From Trifolium pratense (taxonomy: Eukaryota > Streptophyta > Magnoliopsida > Fabales > Fabaceae), in assembly GCF_020283565.1 (NCBI RefSeq), contig NC_060060.1, positions 70,913,257 to 70,977,256 of the forward strand: a stretch of DNA of 64,000 nt, read 5' to 3'. How positions within the stretch are numbered: position 1 is the stretch's first letter; each line of letters opens with the position of its first letter. Positions 1 through 12,089 of this stretch are shown here, in pieces. The notes under the pieces were generated by a model that saw only the letters and a program-made list of their open reading frames with translations, ran no database searches and had not been told where the DNA came from. The position numbers were made by a program, and so were the translations under genes.

Positions 1-3000
1 AGTTTTGTTCAACTTAGATCTGATATAGATTCTATTTTGAACATAACATGCTGTGTTTACAGCTTCTGCCCATAAAAACTTTGCTACATTTGTTTCATGC
101 ATCATGGTTCTGGCCATTTCTTGCAGAGTTCTATTCTTCCTTTCTACAACCCCATTTTGTTGAGGAGTTCTAGGAGAAGAGAATTCATGCAAGATGCCAT
201 ATTTTTCACAAAAGTTTTCAAAAGGTTCATTTTCAAATTCTCCACCATGATCACTTCTTACTTTTAAAATGGTGTAGCCTTTTTCATTTTGAATTTGTTT
301 GCAGAAGATGCTAAACTCATCATAAGCTTCATTTTTTGTTCTTAGGAATTTCACCCAAGTCCATCTACTGTAATCATCAACAATTACTAATCCATACTTC
401 TTACCATTGATAGAGGCAGTGTTAACTGGCCCAAACAGATCAATGTGAAGAAGTTCCAAAGGTCTTGAGGTAGAAACAATGTTCTTAGGTTTAAAAGAGG
501 ATTTTGTAATCTTTCCTTTTTGACAAGAACCACAAAGTGTGTTTGAGTGATATTTGATTTTTGGTAAACCTCTGACAAGGTCAAGCTTGCTAAGCTTAGA
601 GATTAACCTCCAGTTAGCATGGCCTAACCTCTTGTGTCAGATCCATTTTTCTTCACTCAATGTCAAAAGACAAACCACTTTTTGTTCATTTAAATCAGAA
701 AGATTAATTTTATAAACATTGTTCTTTCTCATTCCTTTGAATACAATGGAGTTGTCAGATTGTTTAGACACAATACATGATTCCTTATTAAAGACAACTA
801 CATAACCATTGTCGCAAAAATGACTTATGCTCAATAGGTTATGTTTGAGTCCATCTACTAACCAAACATCATTAATAGATAGGGAAGAGTTACCTACTGT
901 ACCTGTACCTATTATCTTTCCTTTTTGGTTACCTCCAAAGCCAACAGAGCCTCCCTCTTTAAGAGTCAGCTTTGAAAATAGTCGTTTGTCACCAGTCATA
1001 TGCCTTGAGCATCCACTGTCCAGATACCATGAATGATTCATGATTCCTCCTTGAGTGGTAGGCTGTATGAGAAACAACTTTAATCATTGTGGTAGGATTC
1101 TTCATCATAGTTAATGATAAAGTCATCCCAGTATTCTTCTTCTTCATTTCTCAAGTTCTGATTACAGACTTGAGAATCTATCAGCCATTTGTCTAGGACA
1201 TAAGCCCTTCTTCCTCTGCATTGGACTTGTTTCCATACTTTAGGCATGACATATCCTTTCTTAGTTGGTAAATCTGAATGATACATTATTTCAGCTTTTG
1301 GTACCCATTTTCTTCTGGGTTCACGCTTGTTAGTCCACAAATGCTTACTATGCTGCTGAGTGTTAGAGAAGGATTTTGGTTTGGCATAATAACTCTTTTG
1401 AAATCTTTTCTTCGTTTGAGAATTGTTATTATTCCAGGATTTGGATTGTTTATGATTCCAGAATTTGTATCTATCACCAATCCATTGTTTTGATTGGTTA
1501 TGTCTATTAACTCTAGAGTCATAAATAATCTGAGTCCTGTATTGCCTCTGAGGTTTGAAGTTTGAATTTTTTTCTTTTAAAAACTTCTGAGCTTTTAGAA
1601 TGACTTGCCTCAGGTACTGAAGTTCCTTTGGTTCTAGAAGTTGAAGCCTCAGATTTTGAAGTATTCAGAACATCTGATTTAATATTCTCAGGTTCTGAAC
1701 AACTTCTATCTTCTGAGCTTTTCTTTCCAGATCCTGAGGAACTTGGTTCCTCTGAGCTGTCAGCTTCCAATTTTCTCAGATCATCAACCTCATTCTCCAA
1801 AGTACCAAAATTCTTCCCCTCTTCACTTTGGGGTACAACATAATAAACCCAAGATTTTCCAACCTTTTTGGGATAAGTTTTTAGCTTTGAATATGTTCTA
1901 CCATATTCATAGCCAACTCCTTCTCCTCTATGTCTCATGACATTATAAATTAAATTTGCAGCTTTGCTCTTTCCAAAGTTGAGATGCACAAACTGTTGAA
2001 GAGCCAATTCCTGCTCATCAATAGGTTTGTGACAAACAGCACAGCCTTTTTCAAAGTCATTTACTCTGTTCAGAGTTTCTTGATATAGACCTTGAAAATG
2101 ACCTTCCTGTTCACTCAGAGCATTAAGCCTTTCTTGTAAAGTTTTTTGTTTGCTTAACACTCTGAGATGTTTCTCAATTACTTTGTTAAGAGCTGTTAAA
2201 AGTTGAGTTTTAGAGCAGTCAGAAAATACCTCATCTGTAGCTTCTGAATTTGATTCTGACTCATCCTCTGAATCTGCATCTGAGTCGGTTGAAGCCATTA
2301 GAGCTATATTTGCCTCTTCCTCTTCTTCAATTTCCTCCTCAGATGATAGCTCCTCAAAGGTAGCCATCAGACTCTTTTTCAATTTGCTCTTAAATTGTTG
2401 CTTCTTTGAGCTGTACCTCTTGCTTTTGTCTTTAGCAGACATTTCTGGACAGTCAGCAATAAAGTGTCCTAGCTTCTTACAGTTGAAGCAGTTCTTTTGA
2501 TCATTCTTTTTGCTGACAAAGTTTCTTGAGCTGTTTTCTCTGAAATTTCTTTTGTTAAGCCTGTTCCATTGCTGAAACTTGGTGAATAGGGCAAACTCAT
2601 CTTCACCCAATTCTTCCTCTTGGCCATCTGCAGAAGATTCCTCCTCAATGTCAAGAAGCTGAGTCTTAAGAGCTTTGGAAGAAATCCTAGTTGACTGTAA
2701 AGCCACAGACTTGGACTTCTTCTTAGCTTCTGAATCAGCATCCAGAACCATCTCATGGCTTCTGAGATTGCTTATCAGAGCCTCAAGACTCAGAGTCTTG
2801 AGATTTTGAGCTTCCTCAATTGCAGTGACTTTAGGTCTCCATGCAAGAGGAAGACTTCTCAGAATCTTCTGAACATGGTCATAGGTAGAGTAACTCCTCT
2901 TTAGAACTTTGAGACCAGATACAAGGGTTTGAAACCTTGTGAACATGGTTTCAATATTTTCATCTTGTTGCATGGTGAAAAGTTCATATTGCCTTATCAA

Positions 3001-3471
3001 GAGACTAGTCTTAGCCTCTTGAACTTTCTCGTTACCATCATAGGTAGCACACATAGAGTCAAAGATAGATTTAGCTGAGGACTAGTTTTCTATTCTGACA
3101 TAATCCTCATGTCTAATAGCACCAACAACAATGTCCTTTACTCTGTGATGTTTAGTGTAGATTTTTAGGTTAGCTGGTGTGAGTAACTTTCTGTGCTCAA
3201 TGGACAACCTTCCATGTTCATTCAAGTTTTCAAAAGTTACTCCCAGCTCAACCAAATCCCACAACTCATGATCAATAGCAGTGATATTGCTATAAAGTCT
3301 TTCCTTCCACCATTCAAATAATGAAGCATCACCATTGAATATAGGGGCTTTTCTATTGCCACTATGTTCATATGATTCATTATTTAAATAGTCATGACCA
3401 AAAGCAGCTCCAGTTCTACCACCACCACCACTGGCATCACTCGTTCTAGTACTTTCGTCTCCTCCAGACAT
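1..3471 (-). pseudogene. copia gag-pol polyprotein (gag, protease, partial integrase), disrupted
   Basis: Gag starts at 3471 (MSGGDESTR). The frame is broken by a TAG codon at 3082-3084 and then continues in the same frame to 1519, so one nonsense mutation splits gag. The second part holds a CCHC knuckle (CFNCKKLGHFIADC, near 2490-2450) and a long Glu/Asp/Ser-rich, probably coiled-coil tail. A frameshift near 1520 moves the reading frame; the copia hallmark KWVPK appears near 1285. Another break lies near 1078, before the protease motif WYLDSGCSRHM (near 1030). Integrase follows below 640: the HxRLGHA part of the zinc-binding site, the catalytic DDYSR region near 390 and GGEFEN near 235, then the window ends. 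Several stops and shifts make it non-functional as written. Confidence 0.85.
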
Positions 3472-3526
3472 AATGTTTTCACAAGATCTTTACTGTCTCA
3501 CTGTTAAGTGAAAGTAACAGACCAGT

Positions 3527-3538
3527 GCTCTGATACCA
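3527..3538 (-). other. Primer-binding site of element A
   Basis: On the minus strand the 12 bases read TGGTATCAGAGC, complementary to the 3' end of initiator methionine tRNA, the usual plant copia primer. It lies 2 bp inside the LTR edge at 3541 and upstream of gag, which fixes the element's orientation. Confidence 0.9.
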
Positions 3539-3540
3539 AT

Positions 3541-3659
3541 TGAAGGTGTGAAAACACAAGAAGGGGGGGTTGAATTGTGTTTTAGCCAAGTTAAAACTTT
3601 TTCAAAATTCTTAACTTAACTACAATAGCAGGGGATAAATAACACAATATAACAAGATA

Positions 3660-3691
<32 letters not shown>

Positions 3692-4616
3692 CACAAGCAA
3701 TTTATACTGGTTCCTCACAAAACGAGAGTAGTCCAGTCCCCTTGCACTTCCAAGGGATTTCACTACAATCACACAAGATTACAAATGTTCAAGCACACAA
3801 GCAAGAGACTTCACAACTATGCTTAAGCACACAAGCTTAAGACTTCTCACTTAAGCACACAAGCTTAAGACTTCTCAAACTTACAGAGATGATAAAGTTG
3901 TTGAATGAATACAACTGCTCTTAAGAGAACCTTAATAAACAAATACAGTGAGCACAAAGTATTTGGACTAAGAGTTAAAAACACTAGTTCAGAGGTTCAG
4001 AGCTTGTATTCGCAAATAAGAATTGTTCGAGCGCGTGTAATAATAGTTGATGATCTTTGCAGGCTGATTCTTCTAGTATATATAGGACTGAGAAAGAGTC
4101 GTTGCAAAGATGACCGTTGATGAAGATAATCTTTTGTCTTCAAGCAACTTGTCTTGATGCAGTTTGGTCGTTTCAAAACAGAGTAAGAGTTTCAGTAACT
4201 TTGACCATGTGCAGAGAAGACTTTCCTTATTCAGCTAAGAAGTCTGGTAACCCACGTTCTCCATTGTGGACAGACAAAATGCAAGTAGCTGTTCTGATCA
4301 ATATTGAAAGGTCCTTTTCTTCATTGGTAGGAGCGTTGACCTTCAAATTCGAATCTTCACACCATCCAAGAAATACCTCAGAGTTTGATTCACTTCAGAC
4401 TTTAGCAAGTTTTGATGTCTTCAACCTCTGATGTAAGTAACTTCTGAAGATTCTTATCTTCTGAGTTCTTGCGAACTTCTGAGGACTTGTCTTCTGAGCT
4501 TTCTTCAGAGTTTGTCTGAAACTAAGTTCTGCACACTTAAATTAAATTTTTAGTCCTTCCAATTGTTTATTAATACTTTGTTATCATCAAAATCTTAATA
4601 GATTTAGGAGCAAACA
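3541..4616 (-). repeat. 5' LTR of copia element A
   Basis: The plus-strand sequence begins TGAAGGTGTG right after the PBS and ends at a CA near 4616, after which similarity to the LTR of element B begins (compare 4641 onward with 10263 onward). Length is about 1.08 kb. It contains a (GA)n tract at 3661-3687 and short direct repeats of AAGCACACAAGCTTAAGACT at 3832-3870. The right edge is uncertain by about 25 bp. Confidence 0.7.
3661..3687. repeat. (GA)n microsatellite
   Basis: An uninterrupted GA dinucleotide run of about 13 units inside the LTR of element A. Confidence 0.95.
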
Positions 4617-5850
4617 TTTTTAAATCAATTTTGTTCCAATAATGTTCATGTTTATTCTTTAAACATGACCAAATAGGAAGCTTTCTTTTGCTATCATTTA
4701 ATCATTTCCTTAAATGACTTATATCCTGTAGAGATTCTCTTCAATCAAGTCTTTTGCAAAAGTTCTTATTTGTCTCTTGTTCAGATGATATCAATTAAGT
4801 GCTTATTGTTGATGTATAGCTTTGCATGTGAGAAAAAGTGCAGACTGGAGAATGTTCTCTGATCATTCTCATAAACTTGCAGTTTTCAACAATTTCAGGT
4901 AAAGTGATATATAATGAATGAGCTTTAGTTCCTGTGTGTATTAATCACTCAAGAGCACTTGTTAGATCACAATAAGTGCTTGTGTTGAAGTACTAACATG
5001 GAAGAGTTTATTCCTTGAACTGAAGAATGTTCTCGGATCATGCTTGAAACAGTATTCAACACTTTTCTTAAGGAGTGGGACATATATTCTTGTTGCTGCA
5101 AATATTCTCATAATTCCTTTTGATGTTTTCACACATTGTTGTATGTTCATTGAGTATCTTTGAGATTCTTCAGTAAAGGCTTAAGTGTACTCATAATGAG
5201 AATGATTAAAACCTTTATGCCTTGTGCATAAGCTCCTTTGTAAAACTCATGGAAAATCATTCTTAAACATTGTTATCTTGAGAAGCTTTGGTAGGATGAT
5301 ACTTTGACGTTAATTGCAGTAGTAAATCCTCAAGGCATGTAGTTCAAAACTCAATGTGAGTTTTGTCACACAACATCGATCCTTTTGTAGCTTGTAATCC
5401 TTTTGTAACATCTATCCATAGTATATTGTTTTATAGCTGGTGATGCAGGTTTTTCCATTATGATTCTTCAACTACAATCATCATAATCTTCCTTGAATAT
5501 TTAATTCTCATTGTAAACCTTGTGATGAAAATGAAGACTATTAATCATGAAGTTTACTTTCTTTGCTTGAACCTTAAATCAATCCTCGTAAACAATTGTA
5601 TTTAAAAAATCTTCTTGATGCTTGTGATACTACTGTTGTAATTATCTGATGATACTCCAAATCTTTCACTGTTTGAGTATATAAATGCACTTGTTGATGT
5701 GAGTGGCTTTTAGCTCGTCCACTTTTGCTAATATCTATCTTTTAACAAAAACTCAAGTGCAAACATCAGTAGATCACCATTCATAAAACTTAACATTTAT
5801 TTCATAAGGTTTGTTGTCATTAAAACACTACAATGGATTTTGCCTCAACA
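4617..5850 (-). repeat. 3' LTR of element B (partial)
   Basis: It matches the proximal part of the 5' LTR at 10240-12089 once the hAT insertion there is removed. The minus-strand start is TGTTGAGGCAAAATCC at 5850. About 1.45 kb of LTR corresponding to 8795-10240 is missing here, as expected if element A inserted into it and the rest lies beyond A, outside the window. Confidence 0.85.
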
Positions 5851-5869
5851 ATCTCCCCCTTTTTGATGA
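5851..5869 (-). other. Polypurine tract of element B
   Basis: The minus strand reads AAAAAGGGGGAGAT directly before the LTR start at 5850, the expected position and composition for plus-strand priming. Confidence 0.85.
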
Positions 5870-7698
5870 TGACAAACCTTTTGAATAAATCTTATGTTTT
5901 ATGGATGAATATAAGGTTCTTTTAATTTTAAAAACATATGTTAAGCACTCTCAATAGAAAATGTGATTTTGACCTCAAAGACAATGCAAGTTTATAAAGA
6001 AACAGACATTCTCAAGTTTAGAAAATTCTCTCTAAGTCTTATGAGATGGATATTTCTTTAAAACATTATCATTCTAAAAATAAGTAAATTGTAGACAAGA
6101 TTAAAATCTTTTGAAAATCTACCAATGATTTTAAAATTGCGCATATGAGGAAGTTGTGAAATCAGAGTCAATTGAGATTTTGTCAAAAAAAAATTCTTTC
6201 CTTTTGAATATACTCATAAAGAAAATGATTCCTTTTCAAAGCAGAATATTCAAAGAATAATCTATTGTAAAAAAAATTTGATCACAATTCTATTTTGACA
6301 TCTTAACACGCAAGTGTAGAAGAAACACTTTTATGTTAATAAAAAGTCAAATATGAGTTTTTTTAAAAAATACAATGTGTAAGAACTATTATTCTTAGAC
6401 CAAATTCTAATTTTATGGAGAATAGACACACAAATTATTTTCATGAAGACCAATCATATTCTCTTGTTAAAATCCTTCAAATAATAAATCCTACAAAAAT
6501 GGATATTCAATTAAAACCTTTGAAGGATGATCTTTTACATAAGCCATAACAAAGTGTCAAATTTTTTGAAAAGCCAGATTCAAAAAGTTCTACTTATTCA
6601 TTAAGCAAACTATAGGCTGATCAAGATGTGCAATAAAATTGGATTCATCCAATGTTTTATAGTGAGAAAGGTGCGCATATATAAAAGACTTATAGAAACA
6701 AAAGTTTTTCATGAAAAAGTACTATAAGTCATTCTTATGGCAGACCAAAATATGACATATAATTGATTATCAAAATCATAAGTTTTTGTCATTTTTGTTC
6801 TAAATGTTTTGGTCTATCATGAAGAATAATTAAGAGACTAACTCCAAAATTTATTCATTGATCATCAAGGATAATTTTTCATTAAGCACATACCATAACT
6901 TGCACAAAAAATATAATCAACAATGTAATCAAGATACATTTAAAATATTTGCCACAAGACTAAAAAAATTAATTAGGACAAATGTTAATTCAAACGGCTT
7001 TTGGCATGTCAAATTAAATTTGATCATTGTAAAAATGGAGAATATATGATTTGATCAAATTAAACATCCCTTAACAAAACTTTGATAGCAGTATGAGTAG
7101 CATGTTTGAAAAAGTATTGTTTACAAGGGTATAAAAAGATGAATTTACCCAAAAATGATGTTTATTCATTTTACATTTAACATGATATTTTGAAAGAGAT
7201 TATTTTCATTGTATAAGCAAAAATCATGAAAAAGGTGTAAGATCAAGGCATGCAAATTTATTGCATTAAAGCTATGAAATTAGCATATGCATATACAAGT
7301 CATGATACAAACAAAATGATATGTCATTTAAGCTTTAAAGTCATATATTTGTACGGAGAAAATTCATGATGCAATCTAGATTTCATGAGCATCCAATCAA
7401 TCACATAATAACATTGCACAAAGATATTCAAGTTTATTATAATGCAAATGTTATAAAATTTAAAATTTTTGTGTACCTCATTTGATGGATTTCCTCACTT
7501 GAGATTCAATAACGAGAGCATCTTTAATTGTTTCGTAATTCCAGCACATGCTCATCATTGTAAAAGGAGGACACTTGATTGATGGTTGAGGAAAAAAGAT
7601 TTATCCTTTGATGCATTCTCCAATGTTTAGTACATCTACCTTCTTTGGTTTGATTTTTGCCAATAGTTCCAAAGGTTGCAGATCACTATTCATCCTTT
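5870..7698. other. Non-coding internal part of element B
   Basis: About 1.8 kb of AT-rich sequence between the gag remnant and the polypurine tract. All six frames are closed by stops and no polymerase motif is visible. It occupies the place of pol and is either a deletion remnant or unrelated filler as in LARD-type elements. Confidence 0.6.
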
Positions 7699-8724
7699 TT
7701 AAATATGAGGAAATATTGTCTTTCCAATGTCATATTCCTTGAGTATCATTTTGCCAAGCCTCAAAGCTTTTTCTTGATTGCTTAAAGACATTCCTGCAAC
7801 ACAAGTTAGTAATGATTTTGGTACCCATAGTGATTTGGGTCCTTGGAGGTTAGTGTCATTCTTCTTATAAGATTTCTTCTTATGATGATAAATTGATCTC
7901 ATATAGGAAGTTTGAGAATAAGAATACCTTTCCAAAACCTTATGGGAATGTTCTTGTTTCTGATGAGAATGTTCTTTTCTTTTGAATTTTTTCTTAAAAC
8001 AAAGGGATTCGACATGACCATATTTGTAACAATATGAACATTTGTATCTCTGTATTTTTTTATCTTTATGAGGAATCAAAATATTCTCATATGACTTTTG
8101 TTTTTGAAAAGTTCTACAACCTGAACTAGATTTGTCAAAAATGACGACTGGTGATTCATTTATGTTTTGAAAAGTTTATGTAGATTTTACAGAGCTTGTT
8201 ATGTCATTTTTCAATTCTAAAACATTTTCTTTAGAAACAACATTCTCTTCATGAATCTTAGAACATTCTAGAAGATGGTTATTGATTTGTTTTTCATTGA
8301 GAATCTTTTGTAGCTCAAACATTTCCAAATGAGAGTACTGCAATTCTTGAATAATTTTAAAATATTTATCATTCACGATTTGTAATTTCTCATTTTCTTT
8401 CTCAATCTCAAATAGTTGATTTTCCAAAATTGTACAGTTTTGAGATACAACGTTTGCGTTATTTATAAGATTATTAATTCCATCTTTCATTTTTTTACAT
8501 GAAGCACAAGGTTCATAAGTTGTTACCTTTTTATCTTCCATTGAACATGCGTTGGCTTTTTCTTCTATTTTTGAGTCATCACAGTCACCTTTAGTTGCCA
8601 TCATGGATTTCTTCTTGGAAGCGAGCTTTCTTTGCACTTTCTTATTTCTAGGACATTTTGTTTTGGAATGTTCCTTCTTTTTGCTTTTGTGGCATGTACT
8701 TTGATTTGCAGGTTTTGACATCAC
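7699..8724 (-). pseudogene. gag C-terminal remnant of element B
   Basis: Two minus-strand pieces. The first (8724-8176, 182 codons) begins just inside the PBS and is rich in Lys and Ser, with a long Glu/Leu/Asn stretch that looks like a coiled coil (residues about 80-150); the N-terminal capsid-like domain of copia gag is absent. The second (8079-7699) carries a zinc knuckle of the form Cx2Cx4Hx4C (CSYCYKYGHVESLC) followed by GPKSLWVPKS, the gag/protease linker typical of copia. A stop or frameshift separates the pieces. No protease, integrase or reverse transcriptase follows. Confidence 0.75.
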
Positions 8725-8780
8725 TTCCTTCCCGAATCTTTTCCTCTTACACTGTTAAGTGCTCAAACCTTAGAGGCAGA

Positions 8781-8792
8781 GCTCTGATGCCA
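8781..8792 (-). other. Primer-binding site of element B
   Basis: The minus strand reads TGGCATCAGAGC, one base different from the initiator-Met primer site TGGTATCAGAGC of element A, and lies 2 bp inside the LTR edge at 8795. Confidence 0.85.
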
Positions 8793-8794
8793 AT

Positions 8795-11700
8795 TGAAGT
8801 GGAAGAAATAGTCACAAGAAACGAGGGTTTGAATTGTGACCCTTTTAAAAATAATTCTGCACTCTACAAAAATTGATCTCAAGTATATACTTGGATGAAT
8901 GTTAGTGAATGATAAAACAGATTGTTCTGAGAATGTTCTATACTGCGTGAGAGTTCAGGTTAAATGTCAATGAAGTGGTTTGTGTAATGTGTAGTTGAGA
9001 AACTTAGATCAAATACACTTATACAATGAATGAAAGTTTAAACTCAAATGAAAACGTTAGAATGATCTCAAAAGGATCTGGTTAGCAATAAAACGAATTC
9101 AAGGTGAATTGTGTGTTTGGTGTTTGCTCAAAATAAAAGATAGGGAAAGAGAGAATCAACACACCACAATTATACTGGTTCACCCCGAATAGTATGGGCT
9201 AGTCCAGTCCCCATGCCTTGTGAGTTTTCACTATAATCTTGAGATACTAGTAATCTCAAATTACAACCTCCTTGATCTTAAACCAAGATCAAATAACCTT
9301 AAGCCCTACAAGCTTAATAACTACCTCAGCCTCCTTCCGACTAAGGTGTCACTCAATCAATAGTTACGTATTGACTTGAGCCAATATATTTACAATGAAT
9401 TGTTCGGATCGCAAGCTTTCAAATGAAGAGAAAATCAAGTTGAGAAGCTAATAGAAGAATACACTCAGTTCACTCAATGATATATTGATCCAAGTATGTG
9501 ATGTTAAAGAGCTGGAGTGAGAGTGGAAGAGTTTAGATGACTTGTTCGAAAAAGACGAGTGTAGATCTTGAAATTTGTAGTTGAAACTCTTGAATCTTCA
9601 AAGCACCCAAGTGTGCTATTTATAGATGTTGTTTGTCCTTTGTTTCGTGGTCTCCAAGTAAGTTTCAGTGGAGCACAAGACTAGCCGTTAGTCCTTTAAA
9701 AGCCACATCAAAATATTATTCAAATAATATTTGATGAGAGAGAAGATGCTTTTTGAGAATGTTCTTAGAATGATGATGTCATGAGGAGCGTGAGTTGAAC
9801 ATCTTATGGGCTGTATGAACTTGTTCTCCAAGAACAAGCACTGTTGAAGCCTTGGAAGATCAATTATAACAACTGGATAAAGCTGGAGAGAATCTTTCAA
9901 ACATGAGCAGGAAATCTGTTTGATTCTAGAACGTTCTTAGATCGTTCTTCCAGAGTAATTTCTGATTCTTGGTCTAGATCAAATAGAGAGGTATGCTTTG
10001 CTTATTTTGTTTTTGTGGGCCTCAAGATATTCATGAAGATCATAAGATGATAGCTGGTCTTCTTATCCTTTTACTATTCATGTGTACTTGCAAAAGTACA
10101 AGTAGCTTTCCATTGTAGATCAAGGACATAGTATAATATATTTTATGAAGTCCTTTGAGAAGTATCATTTCGAACTTGTTGTCTCCTTTTCATTGGTCCA
10201 TAAATGTCTTCAAATAATCTCTGAATAGAGCATGTGAGCTTGAGAAATAAATTGTCAAAGACATGTTCATGTTTATTCTTTAAACATGACCAAATAGGAA
10301 GCTTTCTTTTACTATCATTTAATCCTTGCCTTAAATGACTTATATCTTGTAGAGATTTTCTTCAATCAAGTCTTTTGCAAATGTTCTTACTTGTCTCTTG
10401 TTCAGATGATATCAATTAAGTGCTTATTGTTGATGTATAGCTTTGCACGTGAGAAAAATTGCAGACCGGAGAATGTTCTCTGATCATTCTTATAAACTTG
10501 CAGTTTTCAACAATTTCAAGTAGAGTGATATATAATGAATGAACTTTAGTTCCTGGCTATATTAATCACTCAAGAGCACTTGTTAGATCACAATAAGTCC
10601 TTCTCTTGAAGTACTAACCTGGAAGAGTTTATTTCTTGAACTGGAGAATGTTCTCGGATCATGCTTGAAACAGTATTCAACATATTTATTAAGGAGTGAG
10701 ACATATAATCTTGTTATTGCAAAACTTCTCATAATTCCTTTTGATGTTTTCACACATTGTTGTATGTTCATTGAGTATCTTTGAGATTCTTCAGTAAAGG
10801 CGTGAATGTACTCATAATGAGAATGATTAAAATATTTATGCCTTGTGCATAAGCTCCTTTGTAAAACTTATGGAAAATCATTCTCAAACATTGTCATCTT
10901 GAGAAGCTTTGGTAGGATGATACTTTGACATTAATTGCAGTAGTAAATCCTCAAAGCATGTAGTACAAAACTCAATGTGAGTTTTGTCACACAACATCGA
11001 TCCTTTTGTAGCTTGTAATCCTTTTGTAACATCTATCCATAGTATCAGGGGCGGAGCCAGGAATTAAAACTTGGGGGGACTAAGTCCAAGAAGTATAATT
11101 CAGTAGAGAAATATATTATGTCAAAAGACAAAAAACACTTAAAAAAAAATTCATTTTGATACACTTTGGTACTTCAGAATTTAGTTGGATTTGATATTAT
11201 AGATTAAATTCAATGTCATGGCATATTTTATGTTAATTTATATTAAAATGTCATTTTTAAATGTATTTTGTCTATAAGATATTGATACCTAACTAAATAT
11301 TACGGATACTAAAAAAATTAACTTTTAATAATCAAACAATTATGATTAATGGCTGTGTAAAAATTATTTTCCCTATTCATAAATATAAATTAAATCTATG
11401 ATCAAAAAAGACTTTTTATGAGCAAAAAGAAAATATGTATACAGGAGAAGCAAATAAAAAAAGTATCATTATATGTTTCAAAAAATATTTTTTTATCATT
11501 ATATATAGGGTAAAAAAAGACGAAGTGTGTCTTCAACAAAATAAGCCATGAGTAACTTTTACAATAAATTGTATCATTATATATAGGGTAAAATAATTGA
11601 AAATGTTGGGGGACTGTGGCCACCCCCCCGGCCCCTGCTGTGGCTCCGCCACTACATAGTATATTCTTTTGTAGCTTGTGATGCAGGTTTTTTCATTATG

Positions 11701-12089
11701 ATTCTTCAACTACGATCATCATAATCTTCCTTGAATATTTAATTCTCATTGTAAACCTTGTGATGAAGATGAAGACTATTAATCATGAAGTTTACTTTCT
11801 TTGCTTGAACCTTAAATCAATCCTCGTAAACAACAGTCTTTAAAAAAATCTTCTTGATGTTTGTGATACTACTATTGTAATTATCTGATGATACTCCAAA
11901 TCTTTCACTGTTTGAGTATATAAATGCACTTGTTGATATGAGTGGCTTCTAGCTCGTCCACTTTTGCTAATATATATCTTTTAACAAAAACTCAAGTGCA
12001 AACATCAGTAAATCACCATTTATAAAACTTAACATTTATTCCATAAGGTTTGTTGTCATTAAAATACTAAAATGGATTTTGCGTCAACA
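8795..12089 (-). repeat. 5' LTR of element B (interrupted by a hAT element)
   Basis: Runs from the PBS-proximal end (plus-strand TGAAGTGGAAG) to the CA at 12088-12089 (plus-strand GCGTCAACA, the same terminus as the 3' LTR at 5850). Without the 609-bp hAT insertion and its duplicated 8 bp it is about 2.68 kb, long for a copia LTR. Candidate 5-bp target duplication on this side is ACATA (12090-12094). Confidence 0.85.
11038..11662. mobile_element. Non-autonomous hAT-type DNA transposon (609 bp) with 8-bp target duplication
   Basis: The element spans 11046-11654. It starts CAGGGGCGGAGCCA and ends TGGCTCCGCCACTA, giving a 14-bp terminal inverted repeat with 12 matches. The 8-mer CATAGTAT flanks it on both sides (11038-11045 and 11655-11662). 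The uninterrupted site is visible in the other LTR of element B near 5418-5430, where CATAGTAT occurs once. An 8-bp duplication with a CAGGG-type end is the hAT signature. The interior is AT-rich and has no transposase. Confidence 0.93.

Larger units (their letters stand above)
1..4616 (-). mobile_element. Ty1/copia LTR retrotransposon (element A), 5' part only
   Basis: This minus-strand copia element runs off the left edge of the window. Reading from right to left it has a 5' LTR (3541-4616), a primer-binding site 2 bp inside the LTR, gag with a zinc knuckle, an aspartic protease (DSGCSRHM) and the start of integrase. Reverse transcriptase and the 3' LTR would lie before position 1. The long acidic gag and the protease motif resemble the Sire/Maximus lineage; this is a judgement from motifs only. 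Sequence to the right of 4616 resumes as the 3' LTR of element B, so A most likely inserted into that LTR. The right boundary (CA at 4615-4616) is inferred from the TG...CA rule and from where similarity to the other B LTR resumes. Confidence 0.85.
4617..12089 (-). mobile_element. Non-autonomous copia-type LTR retrotransposon (element B) with long LTRs
   Basis: On the minus strand this element has a 5' LTR (8795-12089), a PBS (8781-8792), a gag remnant (7699-8724), a polypurine tract (5851-5869) and a 3' LTR (4617-5850) that is interrupted on its far side by element A. The internal part is only 2.9 kb and holds no reverse transcriptase or integrase, so movement would have needed enzymes from a relative. 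The two LTRs align over about 1.2 kb (for example 4641-5850 against 10263-12089) with scattered substitutions, so insertion is not recent. The left target duplication is outside the window. Confidence 0.85.
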
